From contig JAMXDE010000004.1 in assembly GCA_026770025.1 (NCBI GenBank), positions 3,521,501 to 3,585,500 on the forward strand: a stretch of DNA of 64,000 bases, given 5' to 3'. The notes below the pieces were generated by a model that saw only the letters and a list, made by a program, of their open reading frames with translations, ran no database searches and was not told the DNA's origin. Positions 19,440-31,200 of the stretch are shown here, piece after piece. How positions within the stretch are numbered: the stretch's first letter is position 1; every line of letters begins with the position of its first letter. Both the position numbers and the translations under genes were made by a program. The stretch comes from Craspedostauros australis. Its lineage: Eukaryota; Bacillariophyta; Bacillariophyceae; Mastogloiales; Achnanthaceae.

Positions 19440-22161
19440 TCAAGAGCATGCATCGTTATTTTGTCCAGGGCAGTCGTTGGATGGGCTGTCGATGGTGTAG
19501 GTCCAGCCAGGAGAGCCGCTGCACATGTCTGTCGCCATGCAGTCCTGACAGTTGCTTGGAGCCGCGCAGGTGTTCGCCGCCACGACCAGATCATCAACCG
19601 CCAAGTTGGAGTTTGCAACACCGTTACAGCTGTCTTGTGACAAGCATGTGCCACTGCCGATGGTGATACAACCGAGAGTCTTGAACGGGCCAGCGTGAAC
19701 ATTCTGACTAGCGCGTTGTCCCTCACAAGCGTTCATCCCCACGTCGATGTTGGCAAGCGTAGGTGTGGCGATACTGGGAGACTGGTCGGCGCAAATTCCA
19801 AGGCCTTTGCAGCCGTCCCCGCCATTTCATCCTGCGTGTTGGGTCCAGATGTTACCATAGATGTTCTGCCCAAGATTCTCGCAGCTGTTTGTGCTGGTTC
19901 ATGCGGCTGGCCCGATGATCTGGTAGCCAATGGTGGCCGTGGCACTGGGAGGGCTGGAAAAAGATCCAAGATTCTTGCAGGATTTTGGTCCCAGACAGCT
20001 GCTGAGGATGATGGCATCCTTCGAAACCTCTTCGCAGGAACTATCACTTGCACATGAGTCCAGGGTGATGATGATGTCGCCCCTGAGAGTCCAACTGAGA
20101 GTTCCTCAGCGGCAGGCCCCGCCCACAGCACCGCATCTCGTGGATAGGCTTGCAGCGTTCGCAGTGAGAAGGATGCCATCGCCTTCGAGAGCAGTGAGGA
20201 TGGCTGCGATTGCTTGGGGGTCATTCTTGATGCGATCAAATCGTACCTGCGCCTGTTGCTGCGACGTCCGGCTGCCTTGGTCGTCATCGCATCCGAAGAT
20301 GCTTTTCACGAACCTGTCCTTGTTCATTGGGAGAGACTCGTTGTCGTTGACGAATTGTGCGCATGTGCCCACATCATCATCGCAGAGGACGACTTGTCTG
20401 GAGGTGAAGCCCGCAGTAACCTCCCCAGCCTCATTCAAGCAAAGGGTCTGCAGGGTGGTCTTGTTGATGGTTGGGGAGTTTGTTGGAACAAAAGTTGACA
20501 GATCGGATGGCTGCTCTGTCGGAATCATCGTTGGGGTATCGCTTGCCAGCGGAGAAGGGGGCGAAAGTTGGGCAATCTGTTGGGCGTTGGTCTTTGTTGA
20601 TGCAGAATTGATCAACCCTTTTCACTGGTTGGGTCGCCATCGACGTCTTTGGGGCAGGCGACGGCAGCATCGTAGATAATGAAGACTTCGTCGCTGTCGC
20701 AGTTGGTTTTTGTCATGCATTCGTAGCATGCGCCGCTGCTGTCACAGCCATAGTCTGGCACAATGATGTCAGTTGTCACTGAGTCACCGAATCCCAATCC
20801 CGGGCAAGCGTAGGCTGCGGCGCAGGCATTGTCGCCGATGCTCAAGCTGCCCTGAATCTTCGCAGGTGATGGCAACGAGTGCATGTGCAGTCGTAGTAAC
20901 CGCTCGCATGTGCTGCGGTGCATGCATATTCACCAAGGCATGCGTTGAACCCAATTCTGACGTGGTTCTGGGAACGGCTGGGCCCGTACTGTTCAACGCG
21001 GTAGCCAACGCTCGCACAGGCGTAGGGTCCAACGCAGGCGCCGCTTTGTATGATGGCGTCTCTGTAGGAGTATGTGCCAGCAAGGACGCAGGAAAGATAA
21101 TCAGTGCAGGCCAGTTGACCAATGAAGGTGACACCATATGTTGGGTGAGGACCATAGCAATTGGAAACATAAAGAGAGTTCATGCCGGCGCATACCCCTT
21201 TGCTGGTACAGGATGAAGCCAGGACCAATGTGTTTCGTCCCATCCTGTCGCAAGATCCAGACCCAATGCAGGCAGTGGTGGCAATGGTCATGAAACTGTA
21301 ACCGTCGGCGCTGGTACAGTGATACTTCTCTGCACAGCTTGGAGCCCCAGCGTCCTGGCACATGTAGTAGATGTCCTCGCCACCGAGAGCTGTGAGCAGA
21401 GTGGTGCCGGCGGCGGACAATAGCTTCAGCTCCTCAGCTAGCAAGGGGCTGGACGCATATCGGTTGAATAGCTTGTGCGCATCCCCCTCGGTCAAGAGGC
21501 CAGCGCATGCAAAGTAATTCTGCAATCCTGGTGTGCTTCGAACAGCAGTGACGGCCTTGCGGTACGATGTCTTGGATGGATTGCAGATGATGGTCTTTGG
21601 CTCGGATGCCTCCGGCAGAAAGCATGGCGGCGCAACATCTGGCTCGCAGGCCACGGAGATGCTGGAATCAAATGCAAACGAGATGGTTGTCGGTGCAGAT
21701 GTAGGCCCTGATGTCGGCATGCTGGTTGCTCCGCCTGTTGGCTGGTCAGTCGGTGATGAGGTAGGCCTCAGGGTTGGATTGCTGGTCGGCAAGGCAACTG
21801 GCCGCCCAGTTGGCCTTGAAGTTGGTGCCCCAGTTGGTGGCAAGGTTGGTGTAGAAGTCGGTGTTGTCGTCATTATTCAGGCCAACGCAGTTGGTGCCAA
21901 TGTAGGAGAGCTGGTAGGCGAACTGGTTGGTGCCACACTGGGATTGCTGCTTGGATTGTTGGACGGTGCTCCTGTCTGTTTGTTACCCTTGACGTTCTTT
22001 GGAATGAAACCGCCGTCGCCCTTCAGCAGTCTGGTTGCCTGCATCGCAACATGAAGTTCGTTGGTTGGGTCAATCAATCTATGGCCGCGAAGGATGGCAT
22101 CGATCGTCTTGCATTTGGCGAGCAAGATCGCCGTGATGGTAACTGCCTTGAAGTTGAGCAT
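19440..22161 (-). pseudogene. PT-repeat, Cys-rich surface protein (interrupted)
   Basis: Minus strand from ATG 22161. It has a signal peptide (about residues 5-23), then Pro/Thr/Ser repeats of the SPTxxPT type, then long Cys-rich sequence in which the unit C-x5-C recurs (for example ACVGPYAC, ACLGEYAC, SCLGPKSC). This resembles diatom secreted or wall-associated proteins, with the Pro/Thr spacer probably O-glycosylated. Coding potential runs through all of 22161-19440 but is broken. There are in-frame TGA codons at 21877-21879, 20106-20108, 19899-19901 and 19827-19829, and phase changes near 20870 and 20615. Every in-frame stop is TGA, and two of them sit exactly where the C-x5-C repeat expects its first Cys. 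It is likely a decaying gene, but recoding or assembly error should be excluded. Confidence 0.7.
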
Positions 22162-22479
22162 CTTCGGTTTCCACGTGATCTTTGCTTGGTTGTGGTTTGC
22201 TGGAATGCTGTTTCTTTCCTCTCGAATTTGGACGAGCGGTTTACTATTGCTCGTATTTGCTTCGAGGCTCCTTCACACTCGTGGCTGGATCGGTACTTTT
22301 GGTTGTGTTGATGTCGTCCCTTGCGCCTTGGCGTTCATGCAGGAGGATCGTGCTGCACGGTTGCGCAGGATGCATACCGTACCACGTTGATCATGTGCGC
22401 ACCGCATGTTATCGGAGAAGAAAAATGGAAACAGCAACAGTGGCAAGAATGTGGATTGGCTGAGCTGTGCATGCATCAT

Positions 22480-23088
22480 TCACAGGATTGGCAGCCGAGG
22501 TGAAGACGATGTTGTGGTGATTGGCGAAGCACTGTCGTCTGCGTCGGACAGCTCGCCAATGCGCTTCGTCGTATTCCGAGACGATTGGCTGTTGCTGGTT
22601 TCCATTGTGAGACTGGTCAACGTGGAGTGTTGTTGGCTGTCCTGGCCTGGCACATTCTGTTGTCGCCGCGCGCAGTCATCATCTTGTCTTGCGGAGGAAG
22701 AGTCACACGATGTCTCTTCCTCTGTTGTGACTCGTTTTTCATGACGTGGAATACGTTCCCTGTGACGTAGAAGACGGATCAGCGAGAGCAAACACACAAT
22801 AGCTCTAAATATCCAATCGCCGTTTCTCCCAAAAGCAAGCAAACCAGTGACAACAAGGGGCCAAAACTCCACAACTAGTGTTATCGTGAGTGCATCAACT
22901 GCGACCTGGAGGTAGTACGACCCACAGCACAAGGAAGGAGATTCGAACGAGCAGATGAACGAAAGAAGGAAAGGAATGGGATGGAATGGGATGGAACAGG
23001 AATTGATGGCGGCAGCACAGCACAAGCTTCTTTGTTGTTCTGCGTGATAGTCGAAAAACTGCTCATAATGGAGCAATAACGTCTTCAT
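22480..23088 (-). CDS. Possible membrane-protein fragment, overlapping the dispersed repeat
   Basis: A 202-codon minus-strand frame with an ATG at 23088. The middle, after the shared LQVAVDALTITLVVE segment, has hydrophobic stretches (LVVEFWPLVVTGLLAF and WIFRAIVCLLSL) that could be membrane helices. It is followed by a basic turn and a Ser/Thr/Asp-rich tail like a cytosolic C-terminus. The first 60 codons cover the MBL unit 1 promoter and are unlikely to be coding. It may be the last exon of an undetected gene or a remnant. Family not recognised. Confidence 0.3.
   Translation of the reverse strand: MKTLLLHYEQFFDYHAEQQRSLCCAAAINSCSIPFHPIPFLLSFICSFESPSLCCGSYYLQVAVDALTITLVVEFWPLVVTGLLAFGRNGDWIFRAIVCLLSLIRLLRHRERIPRHEKRVTTEEETSCDSSSARQDDDCARRQQNVPGQDSQQHSTLTSLTMETSNSQSSRNTTKRIGELSDADDSASPITTTSSSPRLPIL
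22867..22913 (-). repeat. Dispersed gene-fragment repeat, copy B
   Basis: 47 bp, perfect reverse-strand match to 13299-13345. It lies directly left of MBL duplication unit 1. Confidence 0.85.
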
Positions 23089-23408
23089 TTTTGGGTGGAA
23101 TACGACAAACCAAATTTACAAACCGGTATTAATAGGGCCGAAAAACGGGACTGTGTGTTCTGCAGTAGGTGTTGTGGCTTGTTGAAGATTGACAAGTTGG
23201 ATTCGATCTTCGTGACCAACTTTTTGCAAATGTCACAGGACGTGACTCCTGGATGCGACGGATGAGAATCCGTGCTCATAAATTCGAAGCATCCAACAAC
23301 CAAAACAGAATACTCGTAGTAACAAGGAACACAGCAATAGCAACAGACACAACAACAACAACAACAACAACAGAGCAACCAAATCCAAGCACTCTACTCT
23401 GGTCGACC

Positions 23409-24869
23409 ATGGCACGCCAAAACATCATGCTGGGTTGTGTTTGCATCAGCGCCATGGCGCTGATGCAGGTACCCTCGGCGGCGACATTTGCGTCGACCCC
23501 ATCTTTCGCATCGCAACGATCTTCTCAGGAAATACCGGCGTCAGCAGCACCGTCTTCCGCGCTCCAGAATGCTGAACCGATGCGTTTGGAGGAGAACGTT
23601 GATGGTCCGCTGTATGTCAACGACAAGGTGAGTTTACCAATGTGCAATCTGGAGCGGGCTCTTGCTGGCTGCGAGTAAGATTACAAGCGGCATTCCCATG
23701 TGCATTCAACTTTCTCACTATGTTGCTGACTGCATCACACCCAACTTCCCTGACCCGCGATCCATCCGCATCTTCCCTTGTTTGTGTCGCGTACCGAGTA
23801 GTGCATAAACTGCGCAGCGTGCAGCCAATATGCGCCCACTGTCTTCACCCGATCGCCGAAATATAAGATGCACCTGGTGCACCGTCAGCCATCCTCTGAA
23901 CTGGAGATTGCGCAAGCGCGAGCCTCTCTGTCTGCTTGCCCGGTTGCCGCCATTCGGGTCGAGACCAACACAGATCGCAGTCATAGGGGGTTACCAGAGC
24001 AGTCGGAAGAAGAAAAGGTATGGACGCCCAAGTTGGTCATCAATCCAAAGTTCAATGGCCTCGAACATCCTTTCCCACGCCCAGTGGCGCCCCATGCAAC
24101 ACCGGACGTCCATTTCATTGGTCACCATAATGATGCCAGCTTTGGAGCAACACCGTACATGTTCGGCATATCTTCTCGGACGGTAGAGGGCGAAAAGGAA
24201 TGGATCATGATAGATGTGCCGCGATACTCCCAATCCGCCATCGCCACGGTGGAGAAGCTGACTGGGCTTGTCGGTCCCAAGTACCTCTTCCTGACGCACA
24301 TCGATGACACGCCTGATCATCAGAAATGGGCAGATCACTATCCTGACCTCAAACGCATCTTCAATCGCGGCGATCTAGGACGTCACAATTGGATCGGCGA
24401 TACACGGTTGGAAGATGTGGAAATCTTGCTCCCCGCCACCGATATCTCTCCACACCAAGTCACCAACATGCCCACGTTCCGTCTGGACGGAACTCCAATC
24501 CCACCAACCGCATCCATCGCGGAGGAGGAGGCCGTCATCCTCCATACGCCAGGCCATTCGCCAGGCAGCATAACCTTGTGGAAGCGGCCCACGGAGACCT
24601 CCGAAGGCGTCATTTTCACTGGTGACACATATTCGTACTCGACACGTAATGGTGGATACATGTCGGCTATTCCACGGCGCGGCAACAATCTGCGCACCCA
24701 AGGTGAGACCATCGGCAAACTCGTTGCTATGAATGACGACATGAATGCATGGTCGATCGTCGCGCCTGCGCATGGACACAGGAGAGATTACACAAGAATA
24801 CCAGCGGGGTCCATGCAATCCGATTACGACGATGTGATGGAAGAGCTGAAGGCGTACCCTGGATATTGA
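23409..24869 (+). CDS. Plastid-targeted ferredoxin-domain metallo-beta-lactamase fold protein, copy 1
   Basis: Exon 1 is 23409-23627 (73 codons) and exon 2 is 23802-24869. The 174-bp intron has donor GTGAGT and acceptor GAGTAG, and the 428-residue protein stays in frame. A signal peptide ends at ..AAT/FASTPSF, with Phe at +1 as in diatom plastid bipartite presequences. Exon 2 opens with a 4Fe-4S ferredoxin-like motif, C-x2-C-x2-C (74, 77, 80) with a fourth Cys in SACP. The metallo-beta-lactamase fold follows, with THIDDTPDH, HTPGHSPGS and FTGDTY motifs. Plants and cyanobacteria have the same Fd-MBL arrangement, with unknown substrate. The C-terminal PAHGHR keeps the last His region. Highly similar to copy 2. 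Confidence 0.85.
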
Positions 24870-24956
24870 CACGCCGATGATGCCAATGACAGCACCCTGT
24901 CCCATACGGTAAAATATACCATCTCATGCTCGTATGATGGTGGACTCCATTCTCTC

Positions 24957-25237
24957 CCTTCTCTGCTGCCACTTGTGCGGAAAAACGTGCTTGAAGCAGC
25001 GGTGATCGGGCTCCATGTCCTTGCCATTGGCCGGCGATGAGGAGTGGATTCATCAGCGGCGACAGCTATAGGTTGTACTCCAGCTTGAATATCTGTATCG
25101 GTTTCCATTGTTGTCCCATAGTTCGGGATAGTGCGCGAACGAAGTTACATTCCGGGTGGCAACGCCACTCACTGATTCAGACTGTCGTATTGACCGCGTT
25201 GACCACATGGCATTCATGGAGGAATTCGTTGGAAGTT
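24957..25237 (-). pseudogene. 3'-end stub of the large NTF2-like gene
   Basis: Diverged copy of 27719-27994, the C-terminal coding end of the 1220-residue gene (for example shared TTCATCAG.GGCGACAGC and TGGCATTCATGGAGG stretches). It contains indels and is not open. It marks the right limit of MBL unit 1. Confidence 0.8.
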
Positions 25238-25275
25238 TGGGGCAGTGGCTGCTTCAATTGATTGCCACCACTCGA

Positions 25276-25434
25276 CGAAGGCTGCGGCTGCCGTTGGCGA
25301 GACTTCTTCGTTGCCTTCCACGTTGACAAGCTTGCTGCACCTGCATTTCCTCGACCTGGTCGTTAGGACGAGTACTGCACTAGCATTGAAATGCCAGATA
25401 TAATACAGATCTGTGCAAGAGGTCGAGGTGCAAC
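25276..25434 (+). repeat. Dispersed gene-fragment repeat, copy C
   Basis: Matches 13139-13290 (shared blocks GCACCTGCATTTCCTCGA, GGACGAGTACTGCAC, CATTGAAATGCCAGAT and CTGTGCAAGAGGTCGAGG). It lies directly left of MBL unit 2, just as copy B abuts unit 1. Confidence 0.85.
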
Positions 25435-25439
25435 AGGCA

Positions 25440-27994
25440 GAACATCACACGGAAGAAGATTTGATGCGCAAACGGATGAGGGAACGGAATGGAACACAAA
25501 GCGGAGTCCTAGCTTCTCGTTTTCTTGCAAAATAGTCGAAAAACTGCTCAAAATAGAGCAATAATAGCTTCATTGTACGTTGTAATACGACAAACCATAT
25601 TTACAAAACGGTATTGGTGACACGCTGCAAGAACAGTTGCACGTTTCATCTTCCATTTCATTCGATCGTGTTCGTTGGAGGTTGACACATCGTGTTCGTT
25701 GGAGGTTGACACGTTGGGTCCGATCTTTGCGCTCAACGTCCCACGATCTTCATCATGCTCTCGCCATGGTGCTGTGTCACCACAAAAGCGCACCTCACAC
25801 GCGGCTTGGGATGGCGCGAATGTGTCATGAGTGTTTTGCCATCGTGTGTCCTCATAAATTGGAAGCATCGAGCAACCAAAGCACAACAGCACAGCAACAA
25901 GAGCATCAAAGCAATCGAGTAGAGGAGTTGATCATGACACGCCAACAGACCATGTTCGGTTCCGTATGCATCAGCGCCATAGCGCTCTTCCAAGCATCCT
26001 CCGTTACGGCATTCGCACCAACCACATCTTTCACACAGCAACGATCTCCTCAGCAAATGACACCCCCATCGGCGGCATCCTCCACCCACCTGAATGCCAA
26101 ACCGAAGCGTTTGGAGGACAACGTTGATGGACCTTTGTATGTCAACGACAAGGTGAGGTTAACAATGTGCAATCTGGAGCGGACTCTTTGCGATCTGTGC
26201 GAGTGACTTTGCAAGTGATGTCGCAATGTGTGCTGCATTTCCATCATGTTTCTCACATCATCATGCGCAACTGCCCTTCTGTCGACATCGTTCCCATTGC
26301 TTCTCTCCCCTTACGTTTCTCTGTTCATGCTGCGCCACGCCACACCGCACCATGCCAAAACAGTGCATCAACTGTGCGGCGTGCAGTCACTTCGCGCCCA
26401 CTGTCTTCAGCCGATCGCCCAAAGACAATGCCCACGTGGTGCACCATCAGCCATCCTCCGAACTGGAGATTGAGCAAGCGCGAGCCTCTCTGTCTGCTTG
26501 CCCGGTTGCCGCCATTCGGGTCGAGACCAACGCAGATCGCAGTCACAGGGGGTTACCAGAGCAGTCAGAGGAGGAGAAGGAGTTGACGCCCAAGCTAGCC
26601 ATCAATCCAAAGTTCAATGGCCTCGAACATCCTTTCCCACGCCCAGTGGCGCCTGATGCAGCATCGGACGTTCATTTCATCGGTCACCATAATGATGCCA
26701 GCTTTGGAGCAACACCATACGTTTTCGGCATATCTTCCCAGACAGCAGATAGAGAAAAGGATTGGATAATGGTCGATACGCCACGATACTCCAAGTCTGC
26801 AATCGCCACAGTGGAGAAGGTGACCGGGTCTGTCGGTCCCAAGTACCTCTTCCTGACTCACGTCGATGACACTGCCGATCATCAGAAATGGAAGGACCAC
26901 TACCCCGATCTCAAGCGCATTTTCCACGCCGGCGATCTAGGACGTCACAATTGGATCGGCGATAAGCGGTTGGAGGATGTGGAAATCTTGCTCCCCGCCA
27001 CCGATGTTCCTGCGCATGAAGCCACCAACATGCCCACGTTCCGTCTGGATGGAACTCCAATCCCACCAACCGCATCCATCGCGGAGGAGGAGGCCGTCAT
27101 CTTGCACACACCAGGCCATTCGCCAGGGAGCATAACTCTGTGGAAGCGGCCCACGGAGACCTCCGAAGGCGTCATTTTCAGTGGGGACACCTACGCATTC
27201 TCGACACGTGGAGGAGGACGCATGTCGGCCTTCCCGCGGTATGGTAACAATCTGCGCACCCAGGGCGAGACGATCGGCAAACTCGTCGCTATGAATGATG
27301 ACAACAAGGCATGGTCGGTCGTCGCGCCTGGCCATGGGCACAAGAGAGATTACACCACGATGCCGGCAGGGTCCATGCAGTCCGATTACGATGATGCGTT
27401 GGAGGAACTGAAGGCGTACTATCGATACGACTGATATTGATGACAATGACGATGGCAGTTCTCTGCATGATAACGTAGAACCTTTGGCTCTAGTTCATTC
27501 CATTCTCTGGCCTTTTTCCGTTTGTCTAACTTGGTCAAGAGCAACATTTGCTCTCGATCTGCTTGCTATTCCAGTCATCGTGAGAGACTTCCCATAGTAC
27601 TGCGGACAGAGGCGGAGCAAACAACCTATATTCTATTGGAAAGCCATGCATTAAGCAAGCAGTCTATCCTGCCCTGATATGTTCAGTCGCACTCGTATTC
27701 TCGTCAAATCGGCATGCTCGCCTTGCGTTGCGGTTTGTGCGGGAACATGTGCTTGGAGGAAAGATGGTCAGATTCTGTCTCCTTGGCGTTGTCGGTGACA
27801 TCATACTCCAGCTCAACGGCGGTGATGGGTGGCTTCATCAGGGGCGACAGCAATGGATTGTGCGTCAGCTTGGATCCCTGCATCGGTTTCCATTTTTGCA
27901 GGGTAGAATGCTGCGCGAACGAGACCGAATTCCAGGTGGCATTCCCCGTGGCTGATCCAGACTGTTGCGTTGACCACGTTGCATTCATGGAGGT
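25440..27994 (+). repeat. Duplication unit, MBL copy 2 (probable parent)
   Basis: Direct repeat of 22920-25237. Its right part lies within the intact 3' end of the NTF2-like gene. Confidence 0.85.
25934..27434 (+). CDS. Plastid-targeted ferredoxin-domain metallo-beta-lactamase fold protein, copy 2
   Basis: Exon 1 is 25934-26152 (73 codons) and exon 2 is 26364-27434 (356 codons plus stop). The intron is 211 bp (donor GTGAGG, acceptor AACAG). The 429-residue precursor has a signal peptide with cleavage at VTA/FAPTTSF, a near-perfect diatom AFAP plastid import motif. Cys74, 77, 80 and 119 would ligate a 4Fe-4S cluster. The MBL fold has THVDDTADH (238-246), HTPGH (321-325), FSGDTY (345-350) and PGHGH (395-399). 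The intron falls exactly between the targeting sequence and the first cluster Cys, as if exon 1 were a targeting module. The function is probably a plastid stroma hydrolase or oxidoreductase; the substrate is unknown. Confidence 0.88.
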
Positions 27995-28170
27995 ATTCCT
28001 TGGAAGCCCCGCACTGCTCTGGTGGCGTTGCCCCTTGTGCACGAGGTATGAAAGTGACACCGATCTGGACAATGCGCCACCGGCAGACTTAAATTGCGTT
28101 GGTTTGAACTTCGTCAGCAGAGTCAAGGTTTGGCTCACCGGCAGCGAATCATCCTTCTTGTTGGCATCAC

Positions 28171-28219
<49 letters not shown>

Positions 28220-31200
28220 GCCGTCGTCGTCGCGAGCAGGTAGAGTGCTATCACGCTCAGCATCATCATTGCTGTTGGCCGTTCCAAGCACATCATCGTC
28301 ATCCTTATCATCGATGGTTTCACCCGTGCATGCCGTGCTGCGGCTATCCCTGCGATATGGCATGTTGACACAATCATCGACTCCCGATCCTGATACCATG
28401 CGATCAAAGCCGGGCGATCCTGTACCCTTCAAGTCTTCGTCCGCCGTTTCGTCATCGTCATCCGTACTATCTCCATGCATATCCAACGGTGCGATGCCCG
28501 TTACGTTTGTGATTCTGGTGACGACATTGGGAGGATTCGGTGACAGCGCATGACGCGGCGACACTTCCAATCCCAACGCGTCCGATGTTTTGGAGTGCAG
28601 CGACGTCGAGATTGTAGACGCATGTTTGAGAGCGAGTTTTTGTGCTGGAGATATGGGTGACTGCAATGCCGTATCGTTTGATGCCTCTGCCGTTTGCATG
28701 GCAGCGCTGTTCAACACGTTGCCATGCGCCGCCGCTGTCGATGATGGTTGCTTGCCGTCCTTCAAGAAATCATGCAGCAGGCGTTGCTTAAAGTTGGACG
28801 ACAGTGCAGCTTTCGGTGCGGACTTGGTGCTTGACGTCACGAAGTCGGCATTCTTCTCGTGCACGGTCGTCGGCACGAAGGTCGCCCTCTGCGCATTCAT
28901 GTTCATGGGCCGCCATGGCGTGTTGACGTCGGGCGTGGATCGCGACGTCATGAGGGCCTTGAAGAGGCTTGGGTTCGTTAAGACGCTGGCGTGGCCGGAA
29001 CCCATGGTGCTTGCTGATGGCTGGCGATTCGGCATGCGAAATCCGCCGAAGCTCTGATTTCTGTGCTTGCCGAATTGAAAGATGGGCGAATTGCCTTTGC
29101 TTTTCAGATTGTGGCTGCTGCTGCTGTTGCTGTGCATGGACGGCGCGACGCCTTCCGCTGGATGCGTCGAGGTGGTATTCGTGGGAATCGACCATTGCGA
29201 ATTCGAGCCCGTCGTCGATCCCTTCTGCATGGTATTGGATACGGAGTTGGTGGTGCGCGTCGGCACGCGCAGCTGCAAATCGAATTGATAATTGCGCTGC
29301 GGCAGGAAGTTGTCGACGGAGGACCGTTGCGGCGGACGGATCTGATGATCGGACGGCACATGCTCCAGCACCTGATCAAACCGGCTGCTGCAGCTGTCCG
29401 TGCGCTTCATGAGGCTGCCGTTGGTGCTGTGGATGCCAAGATTCCTGGCATGGTCGCTGCGATCCTCGCCGTGCAGGTCGTTCAACACAATGAGCTCTTC
29501 CGACTCGTCGTCGTCATTGTCATCCTCTTCGTCGTCGTGCAAGTCGGAAATATCGTCAAAGAATTGCTGCAGCTGCTCTTGCTTGCGATCTTGCCGACGT
29601 TGGCGTTTTGGATCTTGCATTTCCAATGGCAGCTGCACGATCGTTTCTGGAACGGTGGCGGAGCGAAAACCGCGGCGGCTGCTGTTGCGTTTTGGTGAGG
29701 ACGACAGCGGCATGGAGACGGGCAAGGAGTGGGGCACCGTCGCCTTGGACGGTGACGACATGGTGGGTGCGTTCGGCAGCTGAGATTTTGCTTTTTGGTA
29801 AACCGCTTTGCGCGAAGCCGAGACGGGCGACGTGGTTCGTATGGGCGATCGGTGGTTGCTGTTGCTGGACATGCTTTTACGCTGATGTTGCGACGACGGC
29901 GTCATTCTGGATGGATAGTAGTCGCCGTCTGGTGGCGGTGGCGGCGGAATGGCCTTCCGCGGCGATCGACTCAGGGATATCCTGCGTTCGTGGGCCGAGG
30001 CCCGGCCTCGGCCGTGGTAGGATCGACTGAGGCTGCTGCGGATGGTGGACATGTTGTCGGACGACATCACGTCGCGTTGCTTGGCGCGCACCGGAAATCC
30101 GTCGTGGCTCTCGCTGCGGCGCATGCTGGATACGGCAACGATGTCGGTGAACGGAGCCATGTTGGATGACGACGACGAATCGATGGCGTGGAAGGATTGG
30201 CCGGTGGTGGCGGACCAGCGCGGTTCGCTGGACACCTTCTGTCCGATGGAACGATGTTCGTGCACGAGCTGCGGCTGCGCCGTAATGGTCTCCTCGAGGA
30301 ATCCCGATATGAGGACGCGCGACGATTCTCGGATGTTGGTGATGGAGGTGGTGTGGACAAAGTCGATCGTGTACATGGCCACGGCGGCGCGTTGCCCAGC
30401 GACGATGGTGATGGAATCGATGGTGACGAGGGAGACGCTGCGCAGCTGGCGGACGTCCTCGGCATTGTTGGCGGGGGCCTTGCATTCCTGGATGACCTGC
30501 GTCAACGTCGACGTCGTGCCGTCGGGCTTGACGAGCTGGTACTGCGGGACATGGTGCTGCTCGAAGAAGGACTCCCAGAACTCGTCGACCTGCAGCTTCT
30601 TGTTGCTGGTGAGGTTGTTCCAATCCTCGAAGTAGTCCACCAGGAATGCGCGGATGCGGTCCTCCGTGAGCTGCCTTCGAATGGGTACCGTCGACGTGGG
30701 GTGGTGCTGCTGCTGCTGTTGCATGCGGTTGGGCTTGCGCCTGTGCTGGCTGCCCTTGCCCGGTTGGTTCTGCGACTGGTGCTTGCTCTTCGATTTCGAT
30801 TTGGACTTGTCCTTGTGTTTGGACTTGTCGTTGTGCTTGTGTTTGTCATTGTGCTTGTCACTGTGCTTGTCCTTGTGTTTGTCACTGTGCTTGTCACTGT
30901 GCTTGTCGTTGTCCATCATATCGGAGTCGCCGTTGCCGAAGCCGTTGCTGTTCTCATGGCCGTGGCTGTCCCCTTTGCTCATGGATGGGCTGAGCGAGGA
31001 CAGAAGCTCGCTCTTGCAGCTCATGGTCAAGACCGAGATGGAGTTGGACGCTTGCGATTGGATGGAGTACGAATGTTTGGACTTGATGGCTCTGTGCGGG
31101 CCAGACATCGACCCGCGTCCCGCGCCTGTCATCTTGCCTGCCGTCTTTCGCATCGTTGTCGTCGGCGTTCGTCTGTGTTGTTGCTGCTGCTGATGCAAGT

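Larger units (their letters stand above)
22920..25237 (+). repeat. Duplication unit, MBL copy 1 (with NTF2-like gene stub)
   Basis: Diverged direct repeat of 25440-27994. It includes promoter (shared ATAGTCGAAAAACTGCTCA and AATACGACAAACCA), both exons, the 3' flank and the 3' end of the convergent gene. Only the tail of that neighbour is present here, so this is the derived copy. Confidence 0.85.
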
